From assembly GCF_015354735.1 (NCBI RefSeq), contig NZ_JACEFJ010000012.1:1-64000 (forward strand): a stretch of DNA of 64,000 nt, read 5' to 3'. How positions within the stretch are numbered: the first letter of the stretch is position 1; the number at the start of each line of letters is the position of its first letter. This stretch comes from Pararhodonellum marinum (GTDB lineage Bacteria; Bacteroidota; Bacteroidia; Cytophagales; Cyclobacteriaceae). The translations under genes were made by a program, and so were the position numbers. Shown here piece after piece: positions 29,416-38,215 of the stretch. Under the pieces are notes generated by a model. It was given only the letters and a program-made list of their open reading frames with translations. It ran no database searches and was not told the DNA's origin.

Positions 29416-30732
29416 CTAAAACCATATAAGAATACCCAAAAGGAATACCAATGTACCTACCAAAAAGAAAATCGAAGTATATTTAAACAACTCTTTTCCA
29501 GTCACTCCAGTTATGGCCATCAACGGAAGGGCCCAAAAAGGTTGTAACATGTTGCTTACTTGATCTCCATAGGCCATGATCATAATCATTTTTGGTATTT
29601 CCAAATCGAAGTTTTTGGCCGCCTCAATCATTACAGGCCCTTGAATAGCCCATTGCCCGCCGCCGGATGGGATAAAAAAATTGAAAAGGGAGGCACTGAA
29701 AAAGGTAACAATAGGAAAGGTATCTGCATTTGAAAATGTAACAAAAAAGCCTCCCAAAGCTACCAACAAACCTGAATATTTAAATATCCCTAGAATGCCC
29801 GCATAAAAAGGAAACTGTAAAATGATGCCCGCAGCACCAGTTAAAGCGGTTTGGATTGCTTTGACATAATCAGTCAGGTTTTGATGACTGATCAACCCCA
29901 AACCAAACAACATGAAGTTGATGTAATTGAGATTGATAAAAGCCAAATCATAGCTGAAGTCCTGTAAAATTGCCAGAAAACCAGAAATTACCATAAGCAT
30001 CCCGATCCAAATTCCTCCCTTACCGGATTTTGTGGATGGCTTATGGCCCCCATCAGATAAGGTTGGTTTGGGCCACGAATCGGATCGGCTGTATTTTGCC
30101 ATCAGATATAGTAAAATTGCCAAAACAAGCAGAATTAATGCATTTATACTCATGTTAAAATGACTTAACAGCGTTTCTCCGATAGGTATTACTCCTATTT
30201 CCTGCATCAAAAAATGTCCATTTTCTGCCACTTTTAGCGGTGCTGAGCCTGATAATCCGCCGTGCCAAATCATCATACCCAAATACCCACTGGCAGCCAA
30301 GAGCGCGTAATTTATTGGTTGTCGGTTCAATTTGGCTTGGGCGCCAACTTCCTTGGCAAGAACTGCACCCAAAATCAGCCCGAATCCCCAATTTAAATAT
30401 CCTCCTAACAAAGCCCCTGCAGCCACAAGAAATGTGGCTTGGATTTGATTAGATGGCCATGACGCTAGGTTTTTCAGGCATTTTTGGATGATGGGTGAAA
30501 GGGCCAATGCATGCCCGAAGATTAAAATCAAAACCATCTGCAGGGTAAAATCCAATAATTCCCAAAAACCGATCCTCCAAAATCCCAACACTTCAGTACC
30601 ATACTGTACATAGGATAATTCACCGGGCTTGGTTAGAAAAATGGCAAGTATTAAAGTTAGTAGCGTTAGCCAGAGCGCAAGTTCAAAAGGGGTAGGAAAG
30701 TAAATAGAAGAATCATTCTTTTTTGGGTCCAT
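29416..30732 (-). CDS. atoE: Short-chain fatty acid transporter, AtoE family
   Basis: This 438-residue integral membrane protein has about 12 hydrophobic helices. It shows AtoE family phrases: FELALWLTLLTLILA at the N-terminus, GGYLNWGFGLILGA, GYLGMMIWHGGLSGSAPL and FFIPSGGGQWAIQGPVMIEAA. AtoE members import short-chain fatty acids such as butyrate. The long hydrophobic tail LVGTLVFLLGILIWF ends the protein. No acetoacetate or butyrate degradation genes are adjacent. The gene is followed by aconitase on the same strand, 108 bp away, with separate regulation possible. Confidence 0.88.
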   Translation of the reverse strand: MDPKKNDSSIYFPTPFELALWLTLLTLILAIFLTKPGELSYVQYGTEVLGFWRIGFWELLDFTLQMVLILIFGHALALSPIIQKCLKNLASWPSNQIQATFLVAAGALLGGYLNWGFGLILGAVLAKEVGAQAKLNRQPINYALLAASGYLGMMIWHGGLSGSAPLKVAENGHFLMQEIGVIPIGETLLSHFNMSINALILLVLAILLYLMAKYSRSDSWPKPTLSDGGHKPSTKSGKGGIWIGMLMVISGFLAILQDFSYDLAFINLNYINFMLFGLGLISHQNLTDYVKAIQTALTGAAGIILQFPFYAGILGIFKYSGLLVALGGFFVTFSNADTFPIVTFFSASLFNFFIPSGGGQWAIQGPVMIEAAKNFDLEIPKMIMIMAYGDQVSNMLQPFWALPLMAITGVTGKELFKYTSIFFLVGTLVFLLGILIWF

Positions 30733-31027
30733 AATATGGTCAAATAACTGTATAAACGGTAAATTTCCTCACCTTAATGGTAAGTTATATTTTACTTACA
30801 ATTTATCAAACCTTAGCCTTTGACGGAGGAATTAATTAACGGATCAAAACAAATCGAAGAAAAAGCATTTCAGATATTATATATTGCATTTTAGATTAAA
30901 TCGATATATTATTTTACACAAACAATAATTTATTTATAAAATAATTGTAAATTATTGAAAAATTATTTCTTTATTTGTTTGATATTTTAATTGTTTGATT
31001 TGTTTAAGTTCATTTAATCACCCTTAA
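30733..31027. other. 295-bp A/T-rich divergent promoter region
   Basis: This interval serves the divergent atoE and 7TM-kinase genes. It is strongly A/T-rich; near the kinase start it has several TTTG-containing repeats (for example TTGTTTGAT recurring at about 30976-31003), which may contain -33/-7 elements but do not give a single clear pair. No gene was seen. Confidence 0.4.
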
Positions 31028-32824
31028 ATGGCATATACTATGTACCCGTTAACCGTCGTGCTATTTTTTGCATCGGTTGTCTTGATGATTTTGGCTTTTG
31101 CTGTATTGAAACAAAAGAAAAGTAAGTTGGTTTGGCTCTCTCTCACCATTGTGGCGATGGCCATTTGGTCTTTGGGCTATGGGTTTGAATTGGCCAGCAA
31201 CACGCATGAGCAAATGCTTTTTTGGAAAAAGATCGAATATTTGGGCATCAATTTGATACCTGCCTTTTGGCTGATCTTTTGTATTGAATTTTCCGGTAAG
31301 GAATTCTTCCTTTCTAAAAGATGGCTGGGGCTTATTTTCTTTTTTCCGGTCATATCTTACTTGATCATTGCGACTAATGAATATCATCTGCTTTACTACG
31401 AAACAGTTGCATTGGACTCAAGTGGGATAGTTCCCCTGTTAAGGACCACCCCGGGAGTTTGGTATTACATACATGTATTTATTTTTTACATCATGTTTGC
31501 CTTAGGCACATTTACCTTAATCTTCCGATTAAAATACCTCAATCCTTTATTCCGACCACATGCTTATACTTTATTGGTGGCAGCCTGTTTGCCGTGGTTG
31601 ATTAACATAACCTATATTGCTGATATCCGGCCTTTTGGTCAAATTGACATTACTCCCTTTGCATTTATCCTTTCTCTTCTCATCGTTGGGGGTAGTTTTA
31701 TCAACAACTCTTTATTTAATGTTTTACCAATTGCTACGTCAAAAGTGATTGACTCCATGAGCAATGGATTGATGGTATTGGATAATCAGAATAAGGTAAT
31801 AGAAATCAATCCATCTCTCCTCAAAATACTGCCTTTTTGCACTAAAGATTTATTTGGCAAAGATGTGCTCTACCATGTCCTTCATTATGAAGGATTGCAC
31901 AGCACAATATTAGAAAGGAAAGCAGCAAAAAATGGCTTTCAATTTAAACACGAGGGGAAAACCAAATACATCCTGGTCGAATCTGTTCCCATGACCGAAA
32001 AAAATGGCGTATATATAGGCCTGCTGTTGTTGTTTGAAGATATTACCAAAGAAAAGAAGCAACAGGAGCTGTTGTTTAAACAGGCAGAGGAATTGGTACG
32101 ACTCAATCAATTGAAGGATAAATTGTTTTCAGTGATCTCTCATGACCTTAAAGGACCTATTCAAGGTATCAAAGAAATTCTTCACATGACCCTTAGGGGA
32201 GTCATATCAAAAAGAGAGTTCTTTGATATTTTACCTGATATGACCAAGGACATCAAAGAGGCCTCCAACCTACTGGATCAGTTATTGAAATGGTCAGGAA
32301 AACAATTGAAAGGAGAAGGTGTGGTGAAGGAGAAAATGGATCTCTTTTATTCGGTAAGCAAGCAAATGAAGTTTTTCGAAAATGCTGCCAAAGAAAAGAA
32401 TATCCATTTCATCAATGAAGTACCTGATGGCATCATGGTCATCGCAGACATCGATATGATTGAATTGGTCCTCAGAAACTTGATTGGAAATGCAATCAAA
32501 TTTTGTTCAACAGGAGATACAGTTCGTATCAACGCCAATATCAGAGCTGACAAAATAAAAATATCGGTGACGGATACAGGTCAAGGTATCAAAGAAGAGC
32601 ATTTGGAAAAATTACTTTCAGGGGAATCAATCAGCACAAAAGGAAGTCAGAAAGAAATCGGCAATGGGCTTGGTTTAATTATGGCCAGGGATTTTATCCA
32701 TAAAAACGGTAGCAGGTTAGAAATCAAAAGCATACCTAAAGAGGGCAGCATCTTCAGCTTTGAACTACCTTGGGATCAAGAAACCATCGATGAGCCAAAA
32801 GAAAGCGCTGTGGTCAACCTATAA
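31028..32824 (+). CDS. Sensor histidine kinase with 7TM N-terminal domain
   Basis: The 598-residue protein begins with seven membrane helices (about 1-225) of the histidine-kinase 7TM type, with motifs AIWSLGYGFEL, FWKKIEYLGI and the PAFWLIFCIEF helix. A PAS domain follows (about 240-350, GLMVLDNQNKVIEINP), then HisKA with His372 in VISHDLKGPIQG and an HATPase domain with LIGNAIKFC and NGLGLIMARDF. It signals from the inner membrane to an unlinked response regulator. Its 3' end overlaps the convergent acyl-CoA reductase gene by six bases. The stimulus is unknown. Confidence 0.9.
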   Translation: MAYTMYPLTVVLFFASVVLMILAFAVLKQKKSKLVWLSLTIVAMAIWSLGYGFELASNTHEQMLFWKKIEYLGINLIPAFWLIFCIEFSGKEFFLSKRWLGLIFFFPVISYLIIATNEYHLLYYETVALDSSGIVPLLRTTPGVWYYIHVFIFYIMFALGTFTLIFRLKYLNPLFRPHAYTLLVAACLPWLINITYIADIRPFGQIDITPFAFILSLLIVGGSFINNSLFNVLPIATSKVIDSMSNGLMVLDNQNKVIEINPSLLKILPFCTKDLFGKDVLYHVLHYEGLHSTILERKAAKNGFQFKHEGKTKYILVESVPMTEKNGVYIGLLLLFEDITKEKKQQELLFKQAEELVRLNQLKDKLFSVISHDLKGPIQGIKEILHMTLRGVISKREFFDILPDMTKDIKEASNLLDQLLKWSGKQLKGEGVVKEKMDLFYSVSKQMKFFENAAKEKNIHFINEVPDGIMVIADIDMIELVLRNLIGNAIKFCSTGDTVRINANIRADKIKISVTDTGQGIKEEHLEKLLSGESISTKGSQKEIGNGLGLIMARDFIHKNGSRLEIKSIPKEGSIFSFELPWDQETIDEPKESAVVNL

Positions 32825-33832
32825 AGAAGTTAAAAAGGCCAAAGTATCCACTTGGTCTGCGTAATCATTGACTTCAGGATACTGGGCTTTTCCGAATGGA
32901 AGACTATTCGGAAACCAAGCCTCTTTACTTACCATACATTGGATGCTGTCAGCTTTCCCTGTTATTTTTTCAGTTAAGTCAGCAAAATCATTATAAATTT
33001 CATAGAACAATACTGAAATTGGAGACACCAACTCCTCACTCTCTTTGACCAACAAAAAGCCATTATCCAAATGATCCACCTGATTGATTAGGTAAATGGA
33101 CTTATTGTAATCGTAATTATTGCGGTATTTATGGTGATTTCCAACCTCCGAATAAGATTGAATGGCATCCATAAATGCAGGTAACTGATCTCTATTCTTC
33201 AGATAAATTTTGGATACATTTCTACATCCCAACCCAAAATAGGTAAAAATATCTTCTGCCAAACTTTTGTAATCATGATCCGATTCCATTCCATTCAACA
33301 CCCCAATAGAGGTTCTGTTTTTACGAATGATGCACGGATATTTGCCAAAGTAATATTCAAAATACCTGGCAGAATTGTCACTTCCAGTGGCGATGTAGGC
33401 ATCCTTTCCCTTCAACATCTCCTCAAAGATTATATTTTCACTAAACCGAGGCTCTATGCCAACAAGTTCTCCAGCTAGCCAGCGAATCAAAACTCCATCG
33501 GAAGAACTAAGTTTCGCATGGACCCTATGTCCACTCAACAAAACACACATAAAATCATGGAATCCCACAGCAGGTATATTTCCAGCCATCAATACGCCTA
33601 CATTTTTTGGTCCAGCCTGGTCTTGAAAAAAATATTTGGAAAGCCAATTTCTTAATTTTTCTTCTTCCAGCATGTAGCCTATCCCATCAAGTGCCTTTTT
33701 GGTTTCATTTGGTGTAAACCAATTATTGGAATTTTCAATCTTGCTGGCCAAATGCATAAATTCAGTTTCCTGAAGATTCACAATCCTTTCCTTTAACTTC
33801 ACAAAGGCTTCTATCCTTTCTTTAAGTACCAT
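32819..33832 (-). CDS. LuxC-type acyl-CoA reductase
   Basis: From ATG 33832 the protein has 337 residues and is related to the aldehyde-dehydrogenase fold of LuxC acyl-CoA reductases (NVGVLMAGNIPAVGFHDFMCVLLSGHRV; catalytic Cys in YFGLGCRNVSKIYL). LuxC enzymes reduce acyl groups to fatty aldehydes using NADPH. No luxA, luxB or luxE homologue is present, so this is not a bioluminescence locus; such solitary genes are common in Bacteroidota next to a ferredoxin. The upstream TTG at 33853 would add seven residues but ATG is preferred. It is divergent from the ferredoxin gene. Confidence 0.85.
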   Translation of the reverse strand: MVLKERIEAFVKLKERIVNLQETEFMHLASKIENSNNWFTPNETKKALDGIGYMLEEEKLRNWLSKYFFQDQAGPKNVGVLMAGNIPAVGFHDFMCVLLSGHRVHAKLSSSDGVLIRWLAGELVGIEPRFSENIIFEEMLKGKDAYIATGSDNSARYFEYYFGKYPCIIRKNRTSIGVLNGMESDHDYKSLAEDIFTYFGLGCRNVSKIYLKNRDQLPAFMDAIQSYSEVGNHHKYRNNYDYNKSIYLINQVDHLDNGFLLVKESEELVSPISVLFYEIYNDFADLTEKITGKADSIQCMVSKEAWFPNSLPFGKAQYPEVNDYADQVDTLAFLTSL

Positions 33833-33998
33833 ATTCCTACATTTGAGACACAAAGATATTTATTTGAATCCAAACGAAAGGCATGCCTTGCTAAAGTGGA
33901 ATGAATAAAAATTACTTAGCACAACAACTTTTGTATTGGTAGATTGTTAAATGGTTAGTAATTTTGAACAAAGTTTAAAGAATAAAAGAGCAAAGGAT

Positions 33999-34346
33999 AT
34001 GGCAATTATGATTACAGACGAATGCATCAATTGTGGTGCATGCGAACCAGAATGCCCCAATACGGCAATTTATGAAGGTGGAATTGAATGGACATGGGGA
34101 GGTGGAACCAACCTGAAGGAAGTTACCCTACCAGACGGTACAGTGATTGATGCCAACGAAAAACAAGAACCCGTCTCTGACGAGTTTTACTATATTGTAT
34201 CCGATAAATGTACGGAATGTACAGGTTTTCATGAGGAACCACAGTGTGCTGCAGTGTGCCCTGTTGATTGTTGCGTAGATGATCCTGACCACCGAGAATC
34301 TGAAGAGATTCTACTGGCCAGAAAGCAGTTTTTGCATGGGGAATAG
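33999..34346 (+). CDS. Dicluster [4Fe-4S] ferredoxin
   Basis: The 115-residue protein from ATG 33999 carries two cluster motifs: [12 protein letters not shown] (Cys9, 12, 15, 19) and a second [18 protein letters not shown] with an insert between the second and third Cys. This pattern fits the bacterial-type 2[4Fe-4S] ferredoxin with an inserted loop, an electron carrier. An upstream in-frame ATG at 33951 adds 16 residues lacking family similarity, so 33999 is preferred. It is divergent from the LuxC-like reductase, a conserved pairing that may supply electrons to it; that role is inference. Confidence 0.88.
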   Translation: MAIMITDECINCGACEPECPNTAIYEGGIEWTWGGGTNLKEVTLPDGTVIDANEKQEPVSDEFYYIVSDKCTECTGFHEEPQCAAVCPVDCCVDDPDHRESEEILLARKQFLHGE

Positions 34347-34531
34347 GGTCAATTGACTATTTTTGGCTATTTTGAAATAATTTCATGAATGATTTCCTTT
34401 GAGTTTAAGCCATTTACCTTATTTAATTTTGGTATGTGTTAAAAAAACTTAAAATTTGTTTGAATTTCAATAGGTATTTCATTTATCTTGCTGATTGATT
34501 ATTTGCAGTAAACATAACTAAACTTTGCACT

Positions 34532-34861
34532 GTGGAAGATAACAAAGGAAATGACAGGGAAGAAATCTTCTCTAAGAAGGTAAAAGCAGGAAAAAGAACT
34601 TACTTTTTCGACGTGAAGTCCACCCGATCCAATGATTATTACCTCACCATCACTGAAAGTAAAAGAAAGATGAGGGATGATAATTTCTATTATGAAAAAC
34701 ATAAAATTTTTCTTTACAAGGAGGATTTTTTCAAATTTGTAGAAGCGCTCAATGATGTGGTAGACCATGTGAAAAATGATCTGATGGCAGATGTGGATTT
34801 TTCTCAATTCGAATCTGAAACCTCAAGAAATGATTTTGGGGATGAATTGAAGTGGGAATAA
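34532..34861 (+). CDS. DUF3276 / PUR-alpha-like nucleic-acid-binding protein
   Basis: The 109-residue protein starts at a GTG codon and matches the Bacteroidota DUF3276 family: EEIFSKKVKAGKRTYFFDVKS (about 9-29), YYLTITESKRK, then FLYKEDFFKFVEALNDVVDHVK. Structure of a relative showed a PUR-alpha repeat that binds RNA or DNA, so a nucleic-acid role is plausible. The acidic C-terminal tail is family-typical. Upstream (34347-34531) has no clear promoter pair. Function in the cell is unknown. Confidence 0.87.
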   Translation: MEDNKGNDREEIFSKKVKAGKRTYFFDVKSTRSNDYYLTITESKRKMRDDNFYYEKHKIFLYKEDFFKFVEALNDVVDHVKNDLMADVDFSQFESETSRNDFGDELKWE

Positions 34862-34952
34862 GGTCGGGTACCTGGAAATTGATTTAGGAGTAGCTAGTCT
34901 TATTGATATAGTATCAATCCCTTCCATTTTATTTTGGATGGGCTTGGTTCTC

Positions 34953-34975
34953 TTTCATCCCCTTTTGTATTTTTG
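34953..34975 (+). promoter_or_regulatory. Candidate promoter for a leaderless PerM transcript
   Basis: TATTTTTG (34968-34975) fits the -7 consensus TAnnTTTG and has TTG-containing sequence about 21 bp upstream. A start site five to six bases downstream would coincide with the ATG at 34981, so the mRNA may be leaderless. Confidence 0.4.
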
Positions 34976-34980
34976 ATACC

Positions 34981-36072
34981 ATGAGAAAGTCGCTGCTTTA
35001 CATTCTGATTTTTATTGTGACATTTTGTGTCCTTTTGTGGTATTTCTCCAACATTACTCTTTATTTGATTTTTTCATTGGTTATTGCGGCCATTTTAAGA
35101 CCCCTCACCAACCGTGTCAATAGCATTCATGTATTTGGGCAGCACATTCCAAGGTGGTTGGCCATATTGTTTTCTTTTGGTGCAATAGTTTTTATATTTT
35201 TTCTCATAAGTCTACTATTCATTCCTTTGTTCAGAAATCAGGTTGAAGTAATCAGTAAACTTGACCTAGACTACTTGTACGAACAGATTCAGAACCCCGT
35301 CGCCAAAATTGAGGAGTTTTTGATTAGAAACAGCTTGGTAAAGGATGAACCCGGATATCTGATTGCCATGGTCCGCCAAAATTTAATTTCCAGTTTTAAT
35401 GAAATCAACATTCAAGGGTTTATCAACAGCGTGATTAATACCACCAGTTCGGTGCTTATCAGCATAATATCCATTGCGTTTATCACCTTTTTTCTATTGC
35501 TGGAAAATGGTTTGTTAAGGAGAAATTTCATTCAATTGGTTCCCAATAAATACTTTGAAATCTTTGTAGGTACATTTCATAAAGTAGAGCGGCTCCTCTC
35601 CAACTATCTGATTGGTTTGGTTCTTCAAATTTCCGTGATATTTTCTATGGCTGCCATTGGGCTTACATTCGTGAGGGTGGATTATGCCCTTACTATAGCT
35701 ATTTTTGCTGCTGTAGCCAATTTAATTCCATACGCAGGACCCGTTTTGGGAGCCACATTTGGAATTTTGGTTGGGATTTCTACAGGTTCATTTACGACCA
35801 ACAATGAAATTTTTATCATGGTGATAAAAATCCTATCCGTTTTTTCAGTAGTACAAGTTACCGACAATGTGATCCTTCAGCCACTTATTTTTTCCAAATC
35901 CGTAAAAGCCCACCCACTTGAAATATTTGTTATTATCTTTGTGGGTGCGAAAATCGGTGGTGTATTGGGAATGATCTTTGCCATTCCGGTATATACTATT
36001 TTCCGGGTTTCCATCAAGGAATTTTATAAGGGATATCAGGAATATTCCATCTTCAAATTAAAAAACATCTAA
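34981..36072 (+). CDS. AI-2E/PerM family transporter (second copy)
   Basis: The 363-residue membrane protein is a paralogue of the 20604-21656 protein. It shares the family landmarks IAIFAAVANLIPYAGPVLGATFG and QVTDNVILQPLIFSKSVKAHP, with eight or so membrane helices and a soluble segment (VISKLDLDYLYEQIQNPVAKIEEF). As with the first copy, the substrate is unknown. ychF begins six bases after its stop, so the two are probably one transcription unit. Confidence 0.9.
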   Translation: MRKSLLYILIFIVTFCVLLWYFSNITLYLIFSLVIAAILRPLTNRVNSIHVFGQHIPRWLAILFSFGAIVFIFFLISLLFIPLFRNQVEVISKLDLDYLYEQIQNPVAKIEEFLIRNSLVKDEPGYLIAMVRQNLISSFNEINIQGFINSVINTTSSVLISIISIAFITFFLLLENGLLRRNFIQLVPNKYFEIFVGTFHKVERLLSNYLIGLVLQISVIFSMAAIGLTFVRVDYALTIAIFAAVANLIPYAGPVLGATFGILVGISTGSFTTNNEIFIMVIKILSVFSVVQVTDNVILQPLIFSKSVKAHPLEIFVIIFVGAKIGGVLGMIFAIPVYTIFRVSIKEFYKGYQEYSIFKLKNI

Positions 36073-36078
36073 AATTAA

Positions 36079-37176
36079 ATGGGCTTAAAATGCGGTATCG
36101 TTGGGTTACCCAACGTAGGAAAATCCACTTTGTTCAATGCTTTATCAAATGCCAAGGCAGAAGCTGCCAATTTCCCCTTTTGTACCATTGAACCCAACGT
36201 GGGTGTCGTTACTGTACCTGACAAAAGACTTAACATACTTGAAAAATTAGTCAGTCCCCATAGAGTCCTCCCTACTGTCATTGAATTCGTAGATATTGCA
36301 GGACTTGTCAAAGGTGCCAGCCAAGGGGAAGGCCTTGGAAATAAGTTCCTTGCCAATATTCGGGAGGTTGATGCCATTATCCATGTCATCAGGTGTTTTG
36401 ATGATGACAATATCGTGCATGTGGCAGGAGGGGTAGATCCGCTGTTTGACAAAGAAGTCATCGATACTGAATTGCAACTAAAAGACTTGGAATCGGTCAA
36501 CAAAAAAATCCAACGCATCGAAAAGATCGCTAAATCCGGTGATCCAAAATCCAAAAAAGAACTGGAAACATTATTGATTTTTAGAAAAAGCCTGGAAGAT
36601 GGACTAAACGCCAGAGCCATTTCGTTAGATAAAGAGGAACTCGAGGCTGTCAGAGATCTTCAATTGTTGACCATCAAACCGGTACTTTACGTGGCAAACG
36701 TGGATGAAGGCAGTATTTTGACAGGAAATGCTTTTGTGGAAAAATTAACTGCCAAAGCTGCCGAGGAAAATGCCAAGGTAGTGGTCTTGTGTGCTGCTAT
36801 TGAAGCACAGATCGCGGAATTTGAAGACCCCGAAGAAAAGCAGCTATTTCTGCAAGAATATGGTCTGGATGAAAGTGGATTGAACAAACTGATTGCAGCG
36901 GCCTATGAATTACTTGACCTCATTACCTATTTTACTGCTGGTGTACAGGAGGTTAGGGCTTGGACAATTAAGAAAGGCTGGAAAGCACCACAGGCTGCTG
37001 GGGTCATCCACACCGATTTTGAGCGTGGTTTTATTAAAGCTGAAGTCATCAAGTTACCTGACTATGAACAATATAAGACAGAGGGCGCATGTCGTGAAAA
37101 CGGGAAAATAGCCATAGAAGGAAAAGAATATGTTGTTAAAGATGGTGATATTATGCATTTTCGGTTTAATGTATAG
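36079..37176 (+). CDS. ychF: Redox-regulated ATPase YchF
   Basis: The 365-residue protein is an Obg-family P-loop NTPase: GLPNVGKSTLFNAL (P-loop), DIAGLVKGASQGEGLGNKFL (switch region), VANVDEG in place of the guanine-specific NKxD motif (YchF prefers ATP), and a C-terminal TGS-like domain (EVRAWTIKKGWKAPQAAGVIH). YchF binds ribosomes and is linked to stress and redox regulation. Length is standard (about 363). It is six bases after the PerM gene and 106 bp before the cas6-like gene, which is on the same strand. Confidence 0.96.
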   Translation: MGLKCGIVGLPNVGKSTLFNALSNAKAEAANFPFCTIEPNVGVVTVPDKRLNILEKLVSPHRVLPTVIEFVDIAGLVKGASQGEGLGNKFLANIREVDAIIHVIRCFDDDNIVHVAGGVDPLFDKEVIDTELQLKDLESVNKKIQRIEKIAKSGDPKSKKELETLLIFRKSLEDGLNARAISLDKEELEAVRDLQLLTIKPVLYVANVDEGSILTGNAFVEKLTAKAAEENAKVVVLCAAIEAQIAEFEDPEEKQLFLQEYGLDESGLNKLIAAAYELLDLITYFTAGVQEVRAWTIKKGWKAPQAAGVIHTDFERGFIKAEVIKLPDYEQYKTEGACRENGKIAIEGKEYVVKDGDIMHFRFNV

Positions 37177-37282
37177 CATTATTCAAGATTTTATACGTAA
37201 ATTTGCTGTTAAGCTATGGCAGCCTTACACACTACAGGATTAATCTAATATAAATTATTGTTTAACATTTATTTTTAATACC

Positions 37283-38173
37283 GTGAGAATAAGATTAATA
37301 TTTTCGTTAAAAAACAAAGGTGCTTATTTACCCTTTCATCACCAGTATATCCTGGCCCAGTTTCTTAAAGGTCTCATTGTAAAAGGAGGCCGAGAAGAAT
37401 TCTTTAACTACAATTACTTCAACTTCTCAGGTTTGAAAGGTCAAACCAAAGTAAGTAGAAGTGGCTTGCATTACTACTCTAGCTTGGTAACGTTGGTACT
37501 CTCCTCCCCCAACGAGGATTTTATCGATTATCTGCTTGAACAAGTCTTTGAAACACCAAAAATTGAGTTAGGAAATCTGATCATTTCTCCTGAATACACC
37601 GAAAAGGAAACTGAACCTGAACTGGAACCTTCCAACAAATTTGTATGTATTTCTCCCTTGGTATTGCTTACCCCTTCTTTCAATGATGAATCCGGAAAAA
37701 GATTTATCAATCCGGATACTGATGAGTTTTCTGATCTGCTATATGAGTCTACTCTGACTCGGATGGAAAGATCAGGCTGGTATACGCAAGAACAAATGGA
37801 GTCCTTCTACAAATTCCAAGTAGTTCCTGATATGGGTTATGTAAATAAGCTGAGAGAACAACAAAAGAAATTTGCCAGAATCTATTCTGTATTTGACATG
37901 GATGTAAAGTATGAAGTAAGGGGATACACCCTTCCGTTTACCTTATATGCTGCTCCAGAAGTACAGGATTTTGTGTTCAAATGCGGTTTGGGAGCCTTTA
38001 CCCACAAGGGTTTTGGTATGCTGGATCTGGCCAACCACTCCTCTGGCGATAGGACAGAACCATATAAATACAAAAGAGAGGGTTTTGTTCCTTACCGATC
38101 TAGAACTGCCTCCGACCTTCCTCCCAGACAGAAAGGAGTCGAAGAGGAAAATGATGAGACAACAGAGAACTAA
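37283..38173 (+). CDS. cas6: Solitary Cas6-like RNA-binding protein, catalytic His not evident
   Basis: This 296-residue protein from a GTG start has the Cas6 fold signature: N-terminal strand MRIRLIFSLKNKGAYLPFHHQ followed by an ILAQFLKGL helix, a central strand VCISPLVLLTPSF, and near the C-terminus the glycine-rich loop CGLGAFTHKGFGMLDL (residues 234-249). Cas6 cuts CRISPR precursor RNA at repeats. Here no array or other cas gene lies within the window. Aligned by eye to Pyrococcus Cas6, the catalytic His region falls at residues 40-48, where FFNYNYFNF is found with no His, so cleavage may be lost and RNA binding kept. It shares orientation with ychF. A solitary Cas6 relative in Bacteroidota is the likely class; its role is unknown. 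Confidence 0.8.
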   Translation: MRIRLIFSLKNKGAYLPFHHQYILAQFLKGLIVKGGREEFFNYNYFNFSGLKGQTKVSRSGLHYYSSLVTLVLSSPNEDFIDYLLEQVFETPKIELGNLIISPEYTEKETEPELEPSNKFVCISPLVLLTPSFNDESGKRFINPDTDEFSDLLYESTLTRMERSGWYTQEQMESFYKFQVVPDMGYVNKLREQQKKFARIYSVFDMDVKYEVRGYTLPFTLYAAPEVQDFVFKCGLGAFTHKGFGMLDLANHSSGDRTEPYKYKREGFVPYRSRTASDLPPRQKGVEEENDETTEN

Positions 38174-38200
38174 AAAAAAACGGTCTAGGCCGTTTTTTTT
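38172..38200. terminator. Bidirectional terminator between cas6-like and T9SS plug genes
   Basis: An A-rich/T-rich hairpin, AAAACGG and CCGTTTT around TCTAGG, has long A and T runs on both sides, so it can terminate the cas6-like gene and the converging T9SS plug gene. Confidence 0.9.
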
Positions 38201-38215
38201 ATGTCTTGCCTGAAA

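Noticed and set aside
32819-34346. Bioluminescence (lux) locus
   Set aside because: Only a LuxC-type reductase is present; no luciferase alpha/beta or LuxE/D genes flank it.
36075-36620. Antisense ORF (181 codons) over ychF
   Set aside because: Serine-rich translation typical of a shadow frame; ychF itself is certain.
37283-38173. CRISPR array near the cas6-like gene
   Set aside because: No regularly spaced direct repeats were seen within several kb on either side; the only repeat family in the window is dispersed and intergenic.
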